Shown: piece by piece, positions 45,256-53,792 of the stretch | Position numbering within the stretch: the first letter of the stretch is position 1 | How the letters are laid out: each line of letters begins with the position of its first letter | Source of the DNA: Spirosoma oryzicola | Lineage (GTDB): Bacteria > Bacteroidota > Bacteroidia > Cytophagales > Spirosomataceae | DNA length: 64,000 nucleotides | Assembly: GCF_021233055.1 (NCBI RefSeq) | Contig: NZ_CP089538.1 | Location: 477,501-541,500, forward strand | Direction: 5' to 3' | The notes under the pieces: generated by a model | What the model was told of the DNA's origin: nothing | Database searches by the model: none | The model's input: only the letters and a program-made list of their open reading frames with translations | Program-made: the position numbers and the translations under genes

Positions 45256-47640
45256 ATGCGTACCACCGACAAATTGTCACATTATAGTCATCTAATAAAC
45301 CCGTTTTACCTTGGTTTGGTGCTATTGTTGCTAACGGGAATACAGCAAGCTTCAGCTCAGAGACCACGTTCTCGCGTTGATCAATTAAGTGACGAGGATG
45401 TACAGAACTTTTATCGAAGAGCTCAGGCCAGCGGTCTCAGTGAAGCCCAAATTGAGCAAGCGGCTATGTCACAAGGCTATACATTAGATGATATAGCTAA
45501 GATGCGGAAACGTATTAATGAAATACGCTCATTGACATCGTTACCGCAAAATCAAACGGCGAATGCAACAGGACGCACGCTTCCCTATGATCTTTCAAGT
45601 CGAATGGATTCAGTACCAGGAAGAAATGTTCGGAAAGACACAAGCCGTGGCTTACCTGTTTTTGGCGCTTCTCTTTTTGAAAACGCCAATCTCTCGTTTG
45701 AGCCAAACTTACGTATAGCCACTCCTCGTAACTACGTTGTTGGGCCTGACGACGAAATAAGAATTGATATTTCTGGAGCATCAACTGGCGAGTTTCAGTT
45801 AAAAGTAACACCTGATGGTACCGTAAAAGTACCCAGCCTACCACCCATTTTTGTTGCAGGACTTACAATTGAGCAAGCAGAGCAACGCATTATCGCTCGT
45901 TTGCGTCAGGGCGGCTATCAGGGGCTTGGCCAAGCAGGTAGTGGTACTACCGCTAATGTCACATTGACCAATATCCGTAGTATCCGCGTTACTTTAGTTG
46001 GGGAAGTGGTTCATCCAGGCACGTATACGATATCGTCATTAGGCACTGCTTTCAACGCTCTTTATCTGGCTGGTGGACCAAACCCCGAAACAGGGTCGTT
46101 TCGAAAAATCAATATCATACGTGGTAATCGCATTATACGTACGATTGACCTGTACGACTTTATTTTACGTGCTGATCAGCGCGATAACATTCGTCTGCAG
46201 GATCAGGATGTTATTCGGGTCGCTGATTACGAGACACGGGTTGAGTTGACTGGGCAAGTTAGAAGGCCAGCCATCTTTGAGGTGTTGCCGGGTGAAACGC
46301 TCAAGAATGTTCTTTCGTTTGCCGGTGGATTTGGTGATGATGCCTATCGGGCTTCTATTACGCTTCGACGTAACACAACTCGTGAACGGCGGATTGTTAC
46401 CATTACGGAAGAGCAAGTAGCTAGCTTTGTACCGCAACGTGGTGACAAATTTATCGTTGGAAAAATCTTAGAGCGTTACGAAAACCGGATACAAATAGCA
46501 GGCGCTGTTATGCGCCCAGGTGATTATGCTCTTGAGCCTGGTCTGGAAACTGTCAAACAACTCATAGCACGAGCGGATGGGCTACGCAAAGATGCGTTTA
46601 CCAATCGGGCCACCATTCTGAGAGAACGGACCGATATGGATCAAGAGAACCTTTCATTTGATCTAGGTAAACTCATGCGGGGAGAAATTGCCGATATACC
46701 TCTTCAGCGCCAAGACAGCTTGACGGTGTTGTCGATACGGGATTTACGTGAGCGGTACTATGTGACTATCGAAGGAGCTGTTAACAATCCTGATACTGTC
46801 GATTATGTAAACAATATGACAGTAGCTGATTTAATTGCTCAGGCAGGTGGATTTCAAGAAGGGGCTAAGCCAAATCTGGTCGAAGTGGCCCGTCGCATTC
46901 GCCAGGACTCATCGGGAGTACGCACAACGATACTTGAAACGTATCGTTTTTCGATAGATCGAAATCTTCAGATAACTCCTTTAGAAAGTAATTCACCCGA
47001 GTTTCGGCTTCAGCCTTTTGATATAGTTTATGTAAGGACTTCAATTAATTATGAAGCTCAGAAGCAAGTAGCTATTTTAGGCGAAATCATGCAGCCTGGG
47101 AATTATGCTATTTATAGCCGAGAAGAGCGTATCAGCGATTTAATTAAACGAGCGGGGGGAATAAAGCCGGAAGCTTATATTCCTGGGGCCCAGCTTCGGC
47201 GTCAAGGGCAACTTATAGGTAACGACCTAAGGAACGTATTAAATGATCCTAGTGCTGAAGAAAATCTATTGATTCAAAATGGTGATACTTTACTTATTCC
47301 TCGTCGGTCTGAAATTGTCACGGTACAGGGTGGAGTCCTAAATCCATCATCTGTTAGCTTTAAATCTGAATACAGCTTTAACGATTACATTAGTGAAGCT
47401 GGAGGATTTACTGAGAACGCGAGGAAGAAGAAGGCATACGTGATTTATCCAAATGGTCGTAAAGATAGAACGCACAAGTTCCTTTTTTTTACTTCAAGGC
47501 CCCAAGTAGAGCCGGGTTCAACAGTAGTTGTGCCATTTAAGCCTTTAGATACGAATCGGCTAACTGCAGCGGAGCGAATCGGTATATTTTCGTTACTAGC
47601 AACTGTGTCCATCGCACTTATTAATGTCTTAGTTCGTTAG
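45256..47640 (+). CDS. polysaccharide export protein with SLBB repeats (Wza-like)
   Basis: Start chosen at ATG 45,256 (794 aa), because a promoter element lies just upstream and a signal peptide (FYLGLVLLLLTGIQQASAQ) then falls at the N terminus. The Poly_export domain begins near 158 (RNYVVGPDDEIRIDISG), followed by about six SLBB-type blocks recognisable by repeated motifs such as VRVTLVGEVVHPGTY, VELTGQVRRPAIF, IQIAGAVMRPGDY, VTIEGAVNNPDTV, VAILGEIMQPGNY and VTVQGGVLNPSSV. A C-terminal helix (IGIFSLLATVSIALINVLV) may anchor it in the outer membrane. It is the outer-membrane export pore of the polysaccharide locus and is first in the operon. Confidence 0.93.
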   Translation: MRTTDKLSHYSHLINPFYLGLVLLLLTGIQQASAQRPRSRVDQLSDEDVQNFYRRAQASGLSEAQIEQAAMSQGYTLDDIAKMRKRINEIRSLTSLPQNQTANATGRTLPYDLSSRMDSVPGRNVRKDTSRGLPVFGASLFENANLSFEPNLRIATPRNYVVGPDDEIRIDISGASTGEFQLKVTPDGTVKVPSLPPIFVAGLTIEQAEQRIIARLRQGGYQGLGQAGSGTTANVTLTNIRSIRVTLVGEVVHPGTYTISSLGTAFNALYLAGGPNPETGSFRKINIIRGNRIIRTIDLYDFILRADQRDNIRLQDQDVIRVADYETRVELTGQVRRPAIFEVLPGETLKNVLSFAGGFGDDAYRASITLRRNTTRERRIVTITEEQVASFVPQRGDKFIVGKILERYENRIQIAGAVMRPGDYALEPGLETVKQLIARADGLRKDAFTNRATILRERTDMDQENLSFDLGKLMRGEIADIPLQRQDSLTVLSIRDLRERYYVTIEGAVNNPDTVDYVNNMTVADLIAQAGGFQEGAKPNLVEVARRIRQDSSGVRTTILETYRFSIDRNLQITPLESNSPEFRLQPFDIVYVRTSINYEAQKQVAILGEIMQPGNYAIYSREERISDLIKRAGGIKPEAYIPGAQLRRQGQLIGNDLRNVLNDPSAEENLLIQNGDTLLIPRRSEIVTVQGGVLNPSSVSFKSEYSFNDYISEAGGFTENARKKKAYVIYPNGRKDRTHKFLFFTSRPQVEPGSTVVVPFKPLDTNRLTAAERIGIFSLLATVSIALINVLVR

Positions 47641-47650
47641 TTCTTTCCAT

Positions 47651-48721
47651 ATGTCTGTAACAGAAAATAAAGAAAAAGAAACGGTTGACGAAGACGAAAT
47701 AGAAATTCGTGTAAGCGATATTATCCAGTTTTTTAAAGATAGTCGTCGGCAGATACTGTTGGGAGTCTCCATTGGATTTGTGATTGGTGCTTTATACGCA
47801 TTTAATAAACCAAATCAATATAGTGCTCAAGCTACAGTAATGCCAGAAATCCAGTCAAAGACGGGTAGTTTGAGCGGACTAGGTTCCTTAGCTGGATTAG
47901 CTGGGCTTGATATTAGTGGTGCTACTGGTTCTACGGATGCGGTTAGGCCTGATATATATCCCGATATTTTACAAAGTGTGCCTTTTGCTCTGCACATCCT
48001 ACAGCAGAGGGTTTATTCGCAACGACTAGCCAAAGAGACGAGTTTACAAGAATTTCTTGATCAGCAGGACAGCCAATCTTGGTTCAGTAGTATGGTGAAT
48101 GCAAGTAGCGACGAGACTCCGTTACTTGATCCAAATAATCGAAGCAAGACCTTGCAAATTACGAAAAAGCAGGAGGCCCTTATTAAACAAGTTCATAAAT
48201 CAATAACAGCTACGTTCGATAAAAAGACAGGGATTATAAAGGTGGAAACAGTTTTTACTGATCCCGTTGTTGCAGCTACTCTTGCTCGTTTGTCTTTACA
48301 ATATCTCACTAGCTATGTTGCAAGCTACCGCACTGAAAAAGTTAGGAACCAAGTTACTTTCTTGACCAAGCAAGTAGCTGAAGCTAAGCACCGTTACCAA
48401 ATAGCTGAATATACACTTTCTACCTACAGAGATAAAAATAGGAATCTTTTTCTTCAAACGGCAAAAATAGAAGAGCAACGATTAGAAGCTGACTTTCTAC
48501 TCGCTCAAAACGTCTTCAACGATCTTTCAAAACAATTGGAACAGGCAAAGATCAAAGTAGAGGAGCAAGCTCCAGTCTTTAAAATATTGGAACCCGCTCA
48601 AATTCCTCTGAAAAAGAGCGGTCCTCAACGAACTTTAATAACAGTTGGGTTTGCTTTCGTCGGGGGACTTATTGGCCTAATAATTATGACAGTAAGACGG
48701 CTTAAAATGCTTTTGAGCTAG
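47651..48721 (+). CDS. Wzz/GumC-like chain-length regulator (inner-membrane PCP)
   Basis: 356 residues, two membrane helices framing a coiled periplasmic domain: helix 1 near 33-53 (ILLGVSIGFVIGALYAF), the central part with TVMPEIQSKTGSLSGLGSLAGLAGL, and helix 2 near 329-348 (LITVGFAFVGGLIGLIIM). The proline-containing approach to helix 2 (ILEPAQIPLKKSGPQRTLI) is the PCP family hallmark. No C-terminal tyrosine kinase domain or Tyr-rich tail, so chain-length control acts through another partner or none. Begins 10 bp after the export gene. Confidence 0.9.
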   Translation: MSVTENKEKETVDEDEIEIRVSDIIQFFKDSRRQILLGVSIGFVIGALYAFNKPNQYSAQATVMPEIQSKTGSLSGLGSLAGLAGLDISGATGSTDAVRPDIYPDILQSVPFALHILQQRVYSQRLAKETSLQEFLDQQDSQSWFSSMVNASSDETPLLDPNNRSKTLQITKKQEALIKQVHKSITATFDKKTGIIKVETVFTDPVVAATLARLSLQYLTSYVASYRTEKVRNQVTFLTKQVAEAKHRYQIAEYTLSTYRDKNRNLFLQTAKIEEQRLEADFLLAQNVFNDLSKQLEQAKIKVEEQAPVFKILEPAQIPLKKSGPQRTLITVGFAFVGGLIGLIIMTVRRLKMLLS

Positions 48722-48725
48722 GCGG

Positions 48726-48768
48726 TATATAACGTTATATAACGTTAGAATTGAATAAGAGAACGTTA
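48726..48768. repeat. tandem 10-bp repeat with three phased AACGTT palindromes
   Basis: TATATAACGT is repeated exactly twice (48,726-48,735 and 48,736-48,745). AACGTT palindromes start at 48,731, 48,741 and 48,762, i.e. 10 and 21 bp apart (one and two helical turns). They lie between the Wzz-like gene and the dehydratase-like gene, ending 23 bp before the latter's start. A regulator site is a reasonable guess; no promoter consensus is seen. Confidence 0.45.
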
Positions 48769-48790
48769 TTAACATTCCAACGAACTTTTG

Positions 48791-49753
48791 GTGAAAACAG
48801 CATTAATCTGTGGAATTTCAGGGCAAGATGGCGCTTATCTTGCTGAGCTATTGCTAAAAAAAGGCTATAAAGTATATGGTGGATCTCGTGATGCTCAAAT
48901 GTCATCATTTAGTGGATTAAATCAGCTAAGTATAAGGCATGAAATAGAAACCATCTCTATAAGCATTAATGATTTCCGATCTGTACTGCAAACTTTGAAA
49001 CGTACAAAGCCCGATGAAGTTTATAACCTAGCGGGACAAAGCTCAGTCGGTTTATCATTTGAACAGCCTGTCGAAACACTCGAAAGTATAAGTATGGGCA
49101 CGCTAAATCTGCTTGAAGCGATACGTTTTAGTGATTTACCGATTAGATTTTATAATGCCGGATCTAGCGAGTGCTTTGGTGATACGGGGGCAGCGTTAGC
49201 AGACGAAAAAACTCCGTTCAGACCACGTAGCCCGTATGGAGTGGCAAAAGCTGCTGCTTTTTGGCAGGTTGCAAATTATCGAGAAGCATACCATCTGCAC
49301 GCTAGCACTGGTATACTTTTCAATCATGAGTCTCCATTACGACCGGAGCGCTTTGTTACCCAAAAAATCGTATCAGCTGCTTGTCGTATTGCTCAAGGGA
49401 GCAAAGAGCTACTGACATTAGGCAATCTTGATATTGCTCGGGACTGGGGATGGGCACCAGATTACGTGGAAGCTATGTGGTTAATGCTACAACGTAACCA
49501 TGCAGACGACTATGTTATTGCTACAGGCCAAACACATAAGCTAAGACATTTTATAGATATTGTATTCAAAACAGTTGGATTAAATTGGCAAGATCATGTC
49601 CATATAGATTCACTATTGTTCAGGCCGACGGATATTGCTGAGGGGCATGCAAATCCGGCCAAAGCACAATTCAAACTAGGCTGGAAAGCTACTCGAAATG
49701 TGGAAGATGTTGCTCGCTTAATGGTTGAAGAGCGATTAGAAAGAAGTGTTTGA
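48791..49753 (+). CDS. gmd: GDP-mannose 4,6-dehydratase-like NAD(P)-dependent sugar-nucleotide enzyme
   Basis: Start at GTG 48,791 (320 aa; a TTG three bases upstream is equally allowed). The extended short-chain dehydrogenase pattern is clear: Rossmann GISGQDGAYL (8-17), NAGSSECFGD with the catalytic Ser region, and Y149-x3-K153 in SPYGVAK. ILFNHESPLRPERFVTQKIV and LGNLDIARDWGWAPDYVEAMWLMLQ are strongly Gmd-like. The protein is shorter than classical Gmd (~345-370 aa), so an RMD-type reductase or another GDP-sugar enzyme is possible. It would supply GDP-4-keto-6-deoxymannose for a deoxy-hexose of the polymer; the follow-up reductase is not in this window. Confidence 0.8.
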   Translation: MKTALICGISGQDGAYLAELLLKKGYKVYGGSRDAQMSSFSGLNQLSIRHEIETISISINDFRSVLQTLKRTKPDEVYNLAGQSSVGLSFEQPVETLESISMGTLNLLEAIRFSDLPIRFYNAGSSECFGDTGAALADEKTPFRPRSPYGVAKAAAFWQVANYREAYHLHASTGILFNHESPLRPERFVTQKIVSAACRIAQGSKELLTLGNLDIARDWGWAPDYVEAMWLMLQRNHADDYVIATGQTHKLRHFIDIVFKTVGLNWQDHVHIDSLLFRPTDIAEGHANPAKAQFKLGWKATRNVEDVARLMVEERLERSV

Positions 49754-49758
49754 CATTT

Positions 49759-51123
49759 ATGAAAGCAATAACATTCGCTTACTTACATGATAAATTTCGT
49801 AGTATACACCCTCGCACTAAAAAAGTACAACTTAATACCGTAGCAGGCCTTCTAATAAAAGGAGGAGGTATGCTAATATCTCTACTTTTAGTTCCGCTAA
49901 CAATCGATTATCTGTCGAAGGAAACTTATGGCACATGGCTTACAATCAGTTCCGTCGTAACAATGATGTCATTTTTGGACATAGGTATAGGTAACGGTCT
50001 ACGCAATAAGTTCTCAGAAGCAGTAGCTAATAAAGACACTATTCTTGCTCGGGCTTACGTTAGCACTTCGTACTCTATTTTTAGCGCCATACAACTGTTA
50101 TTAATAACTGTATTTTTATGCGTGTGTTCTTTCGTACCCTGGTCAAAAGTATTTAACACAAAAATTGATATACATAGTTTACAATTAGTAATAGTACTTA
50201 CAGTTATTGCACTTTCAATAAAACTTGTGCTCGATATAGTGTCTTATATACTGTTCGCGTTACAAGAGACAGCTAAAGCAGGCTTTATCACATTGTTATC
50301 CAACATTATAATACTACTTGGTACGTATATACTAAAGTATTTCACTAATGGTGAGCTGACTTATCTAGCTGCAATATCAGCTTTTACTCCTGTAATCGTC
50401 TTAATGCTGAGTAGCATCGTACTATTCAGAGGAGAGCTGAAAAAATATCGTCCTTCATGGCAACTGGTTGATTTAAAGCATGCTAGTAGTCTGCTGTCTA
50501 TAGGATACAAATTCTTTGTAATTCAGATAGCAGTTATTGTTATTTTCTATACAGACAATCTCATTATAACACAATTATTCGGTCCTGCTGAGGTAACTGT
50601 ATACAATGTTGCTTTTCGGTATTTCAATTCCATCAACACAATATTCGCGATTGCAATAGCGCCTTACTGGTCAGCTTTTACTGAAGCGTACGTTAAAGGC
50701 GATATGGCTTGGATGAAAAAAACATATAACTATTTACAAAAAATATGGATGGGTTTGTTTCTAGCTGTAGTTATGATGATTATAGCATCAAATTATATAT
50801 ATTACATATGGGTTGGCGATAGAGTGACAATACCAACGCAACTTAATATTTGTATTGGACTATTCGTTGTAATCAGTTGTTGGAACAATGTAACTGTAGC
50901 AGTAATAAATGGACTGGGGAAAGTAAGGCTGCAATTATATTATTCTAGCTTTTCGGCATTTATTAACATTCCGCTTGGAATAATATTAGGTAAATCTATG
51001 AACATGGGTAGCGCAGGTGTAATATTAGCGACTGGATTATCTTTGTTGATTGGTTCAGTTTTCGGAGGTATACAAGCAAAAAAACTTATTTCAGGAAAGG
51101 CCAAAGGAATTTGGAATAAATAA
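49759..51123 (+). CDS. polysaccharide flippase (Wzx/MATE-like)
   Basis: Start at ATG 49,759, five bases after the preceding stop (454 aa). About twelve hydrophobic segments, first ones GMLISLLLVPLTIDYLSKETYG and WLTISSVVTMMSFLDIGIGNGL, match the polysaccharide-biosynthesis flippase superfamily; the ETYGTWLT / FLDIGIGNGLRNKFSEAVA run is typical of its N-terminal half. It would move lipid-linked repeat units to the periplasmic face. The gene is AT-rich. Coupling with the dehydratase gene is likely. The IS630 element lies 0.7 kb downstream. Confidence 0.88.
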   Translation: MKAITFAYLHDKFRSIHPRTKKVQLNTVAGLLIKGGGMLISLLLVPLTIDYLSKETYGTWLTISSVVTMMSFLDIGIGNGLRNKFSEAVANKDTILARAYVSTSYSIFSAIQLLLITVFLCVCSFVPWSKVFNTKIDIHSLQLVIVLTVIALSIKLVLDIVSYILFALQETAKAGFITLLSNIIILLGTYILKYFTNGELTYLAAISAFTPVIVLMLSSIVLFRGELKKYRPSWQLVDLKHASSLLSIGYKFFVIQIAVIVIFYTDNLIITQLFGPAEVTVYNVAFRYFNSINTIFAIAIAPYWSAFTEAYVKGDMAWMKKTYNYLQKIWMGLFLAVVMMIIASNYIYYIWVGDRVTIPTQLNICIGLFVVISCWNNVTVAVINGLGKVRLQLYYSSFSAFINIPLGIILGKSMNMGSAGVILATGLSLLIGSVFGGIQAKKLISGKAKGIWNK

Positions 51124-51810
51124 TCTTTTTGTAATGCATGGGTATTTATAGGATTTTTCTGTTCCACATCGTAACTATCTTCTATGATAAAAGTTTTTAT
51201 TACTTCAAAATAGTAAACATCTACATGTATGGAACGATAGAAAAGCTAGCTAAGTAAGTATAGAATAACTAGTTATTCTAATTAGTTGCTAAATAATAAT
51301 ACTAAAAGTAAAATTGTTCATTTTTAATTTACTGATCGTAAAAAAAAACATTTCTCTCTACCAGCACAGTTGCTTCGAATATGCCCTCTATCTGACGAGT
51401 TAGTACAGAAAACAAGAGTTACTATACTCTATTGTATTCAACATTTCAATGATTGCACAAATTTTATAAGAAGTAGAGTACTCTAGCCAGTTATTTTTCA
51501 ACAATTGTGGAAGAGAAGAGACAGTTTGTATTTTAGCTAATTGCTAAATATTAAGGGGCCATACTATCATAGAACAGATTATTGTCTTTGTGAGATATCC
51601 TTTTTTGTAGCAAGTATTTATAACTATATGAATGAATATATTTAGCTATTTTTTTGTCAATACTGAATCAATTAATATAACAAAGCTTTTTTGGATGGTA
51701 ATATAACACTTAATACTGTAAACAAAATAGATAGTGTATGTATTGACAAAAAATTGATCAATACATACACTATCTAATACTGAATTAAATCTAAAAAATG
51801 TTTTTACTTA
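51124..51810. other. AT-rich gene-free stretch before the IS630 element
   Basis: About 690 bp without a credible coding sequence; codon content and homopolymer runs are noncoding-like. A 19-bp perfect inverted repeat at 51,728-51,776 is the only clear structure (listed separately). Confidence 0.5.
51728..51776 (-). terminator. long inverted repeat just outside the IS630 left end
   Basis: Arms of 19 bp, 51,728-51,746 and 51,758-51,776, are perfect complements; loop of 11 bases. On the minus strand the hairpin is followed by TTTTGTTTAC, so it could terminate transcripts leaving the IS through its left end. No T tract on the plus strand. Confidence 0.55.
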
Positions 51811-51840
51811 TTGCTCCGCGAATTACCTTATAATATTCGT
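51811..51840. repeat. left terminal inverted repeat of the IS630-type element
   Basis: 30 bp, beginning TTGCTCCGCGAATTA and matching the reverse complement of 53,428-53,457 except at two positions. A TA precedes it. Confidence 0.9.
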
Positions 51841-51842
51841 GT

Positions 51843-52325
51843 TTATTTGAAATGAGCGAGATAAGACCCAAGCTGATCCAGTAAGTCATCTTCACTACCT
51901 TCTAAAGCGTAATATTCATCTGTGAGCTTTTCTAGTTCATCAGCTAGCTCTTCATCAAAATCCACTATACGATCTAATTTCCTTTCGGAGATTCTCATTC
52001 TAAACTCATCAACACTGTATTGGTCTTTATTGACTTCATGGATTGCTCTTCCCAGAATCGATGCTGCCTTTAGCGCTTTGATGCGCTTTAAATGGTCAAT
52101 GGTCAAATAAGCGAACTGACCATAGGAGTTAAAAAAATACTGATGTAAGCCGCCATTTAATACTTGATAGTTGAGGATACCAATCGTGTAGACAACTTGA
52201 AGATCTCGCGGTAAGTCAATAATATACCTGTACCACCTTTCATAGTCATGTAAGATAGCTTCAGTCAGGCCGCTGACGGCTTCATAATATCGCTCGTTGA
52301 TGAGCGTATCGTTTTCATTTTCCAT
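51843..52325 (-). CDS. DUF4375/DMP19-like acidic protein, IS passenger
   Basis: Start taken at ATG 52,325 (160 aa); an in-frame GTG 39 bp upstream is possible. The core NYQVLNGGLHQYFFNSYG, then TIDHLKRIKALKAASILGRAI, matches the DUF4375 pattern of Neisseria DMP19, a DNA-mimic protein of nearly the same length (~165 aa) that binds a transcription regulator. The protein is acidic (about 31 Asp/Glu to 17 Lys/Arg by my count), most of it in the C-terminal part (DFDEELADELEK, EGSEDDLLDQL), as expected for a DNA mimic. The gene lies inside the IS ends, 50 bp after the transposase frame. Role here is a guess. Confidence 0.7.
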   Translation of the reverse strand: MENENDTLINERYYEAVSGLTEAILHDYERWYRYIIDLPRDLQVVYTIGILNYQVLNGGLHQYFFNSYGQFAYLTIDHLKRIKALKAASILGRAIHEVNKDQYSVDEFRMRISERKLDRIVDFDEELADELEKLTDEYYALEGSEDDLLDQLGSYLAHFK

Positions 52326-52374
52326 GGTCTGTAGCGCTCTCTTAGAAGTCACTATCTGTTTCACAGCCGTTGAA

Positions 52375-53413
52375 TTAACTCGTAACGAAGCCGATCTCTT
52401 TCTTGCGAAAGAAGGCTTTTATCAGCTTCGGGTCTTCCGTCAGATATCGGATTTGTTCGAGAACCGCTGTGGCAAGTTCATCTAAGTTAGTAAAGACTTG
52501 ATTCTTTAGGCTTCGTTTTAGCTGGCTCCAAACCAATTCGACTGGATTCAGTTCAGGGCCACCGTGGCGCGGCTGTAAGCAGGCAAACGTTCTAAATGTA
52601 TCCGACCTGGTCTGTTTCGTAAAAAGGTCTTGACTGCTTCACTCCGGTGAATGGCTGCTCCATCCCAAATTACTAATAAGTCTCGTTTACGGTATCGACC
52701 GCAGAGTTTGTCTAGAAACCATACTATATCCTCGCTAGTAAAGGCTTGATCTTGCCCCCCGACATAGAGTCGGCCATTGGGCGCGATGGCAGCAATCAAG
52801 CTAAGATGGGTTCGGCCTGCTTGCTCAACCACTGTAGGTGGCTGACCACAAGGAGCCCAGGTATGGGCTAATAAAGGCAGTAAGTAGCAAGCCGATTCAT
52901 CTACGTATAAGATGGTCCGCTGCTCATTCTGCGCTTTTTTTAAGTTCGGGTAAGCGCTCTTGTCGCCACTGAGTTACAGCGCGCATATCTTGTTGACGTG
53001 CTTTAGCCTGCGGTTTCTGACGACCGGGCCGCCGGAGCGGTCCATCCAACTTTCTTCAACAAACGCCCAACTTGAGAAGGGTCATAACTAATACCAAACA
53101 GTTTTTTAATAATCTCATTAACGCGAAGCCGTGTCCAAACAGAACCAACAAAGCCCTGTTGTTCAGCTCCCTTGTTAAGTTCTTCTACCAATTGAAGCAA
53201 CTGGGCGTTTGTTAAACGGGTCTGAGCACCCGGAGGCTTCCGCCACTGCAAAGCTGCTGGCCCTTGCTGCCGATATTTCTTCAAAGTTTGACTGACCCAC
53301 CCCTGAGTCAAGCCTAATGCCTGGGCAATAGGTTTTTGTTTCCATCCCGCCTGATCGAGTTCGACGCAACGTCGGCGGAGTACTTCGTAATCGGAGTGTT
53401 TATAACTTGCCAT
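52375..53413 (-). pseudogene. IS630-family transposase, disrupted by three frame changes
   Basis: ATG 53,413 opens an N-terminal helix-turn-helix part (KPIAQALGLTQGWVSQTLKKY, later ISYDPSQVGRLLKKVGW) to about 53,040. Reading then continues in the +1 frame (RPGRQKPQAKARQQD, WRQERLPELKK) up to a T7 tract on the plus strand at 52,935-52,941, where a further +1 change restores TILYVDESACYLLPLLAHTW, then VIWDGAAIHRSEAV. A third break is a 14-bp insertion at about 52,559-52,572, after which the frame gives ELNPVELVWSQLKRSL. The DDE residues are split between the frames (D in YVDES, D in IWDGA, E in NPVEL). Not functional unless frameshifting or sequencing errors explain the breaks. Confidence 0.85.
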
Positions 53414-53427
53414 AAGCTGAACAAGTT

Positions 53428-53457
53428 ACGAATATTATAAGATAATTCACGGAGCAA
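53428..53457. repeat. right terminal inverted repeat of the IS630-type element
   Basis: 30 bp ending GGAGCAA and followed by TA; partner of 51,811-51,840 with two mismatches. Confidence 0.9.
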
Positions 53458-53792
53458 TAACTGTGTATCATCCTAATAAAGAATAATATTGATTGAATTT
53501 AATACAGGTTGCTATATAGATTGTGGTAATGGCTATAGACAAAAGATTATTTTGTGATTTATTTTTAAAATAGTGCATAGTGGAGAGATATGCTCACGTA
53601 AATCAAAAGTATTTATAAAACTCAAAACCACATAGTGTCCCAATCAGAATTTTGCTCAAATATAGGACAGTAAATTTTGCTAAATATATGTTTAAAATTA
53701 TATTTGTACTTGACAGAAAGTGTTTGTATTAAATTCAGACTGGAAAGAGTAACTGATAGGGATTAGATGTGAATCTCATTTGTTTTACTAAT
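53458..53792. other. 335-bp gene-free spacer between the IS and the glycosyltransferase operon
   Basis: AT-rich, no credible reading frame; it holds the promoter at 53,677-53,706. Confidence 0.5.
53677..53706 (+). promoter_or_regulatory. promoter of the glycosyltransferase operon
   Basis: TTG (53,677-53,679), 19-bp spacer and TATATTTG (53,699-53,706), 86 bp before ATG 53,793. It would let the downstream genes be expressed independently of the insertion. Confidence 0.55.

Larger units (their letters stand above)
51811..53457. mobile_element. IS630-type element with a passenger gene and a decayed transposase
   Basis: Terminal inverted repeats 51,811-51,840 and 53,428-53,457 are 30 bp with two mismatches, starting TTGCTCC at each end, and a TA dinucleotide borders both (51,809-51,810 and 53,458-53,459), as expected for IS630/Tc1-mariner insertion. 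The element is 1647 bp. On the minus strand it carries a transposase reading frame broken into pieces (52,375-53,413) and then an intact DUF4375/DMP19-like gene (51,843-52,325) ending 3 bp from the left repeat. It interrupts the polysaccharide locus. Confidence 0.9.

Noticed and set aside
52935..52941. Programmed frameshift at the homopolymer in the transposase
   Set aside because: The change needed here is +1 in an A7/T7 run, and two further breaks exist that no single frameshift can explain, so decay or an assembly error is more likely.
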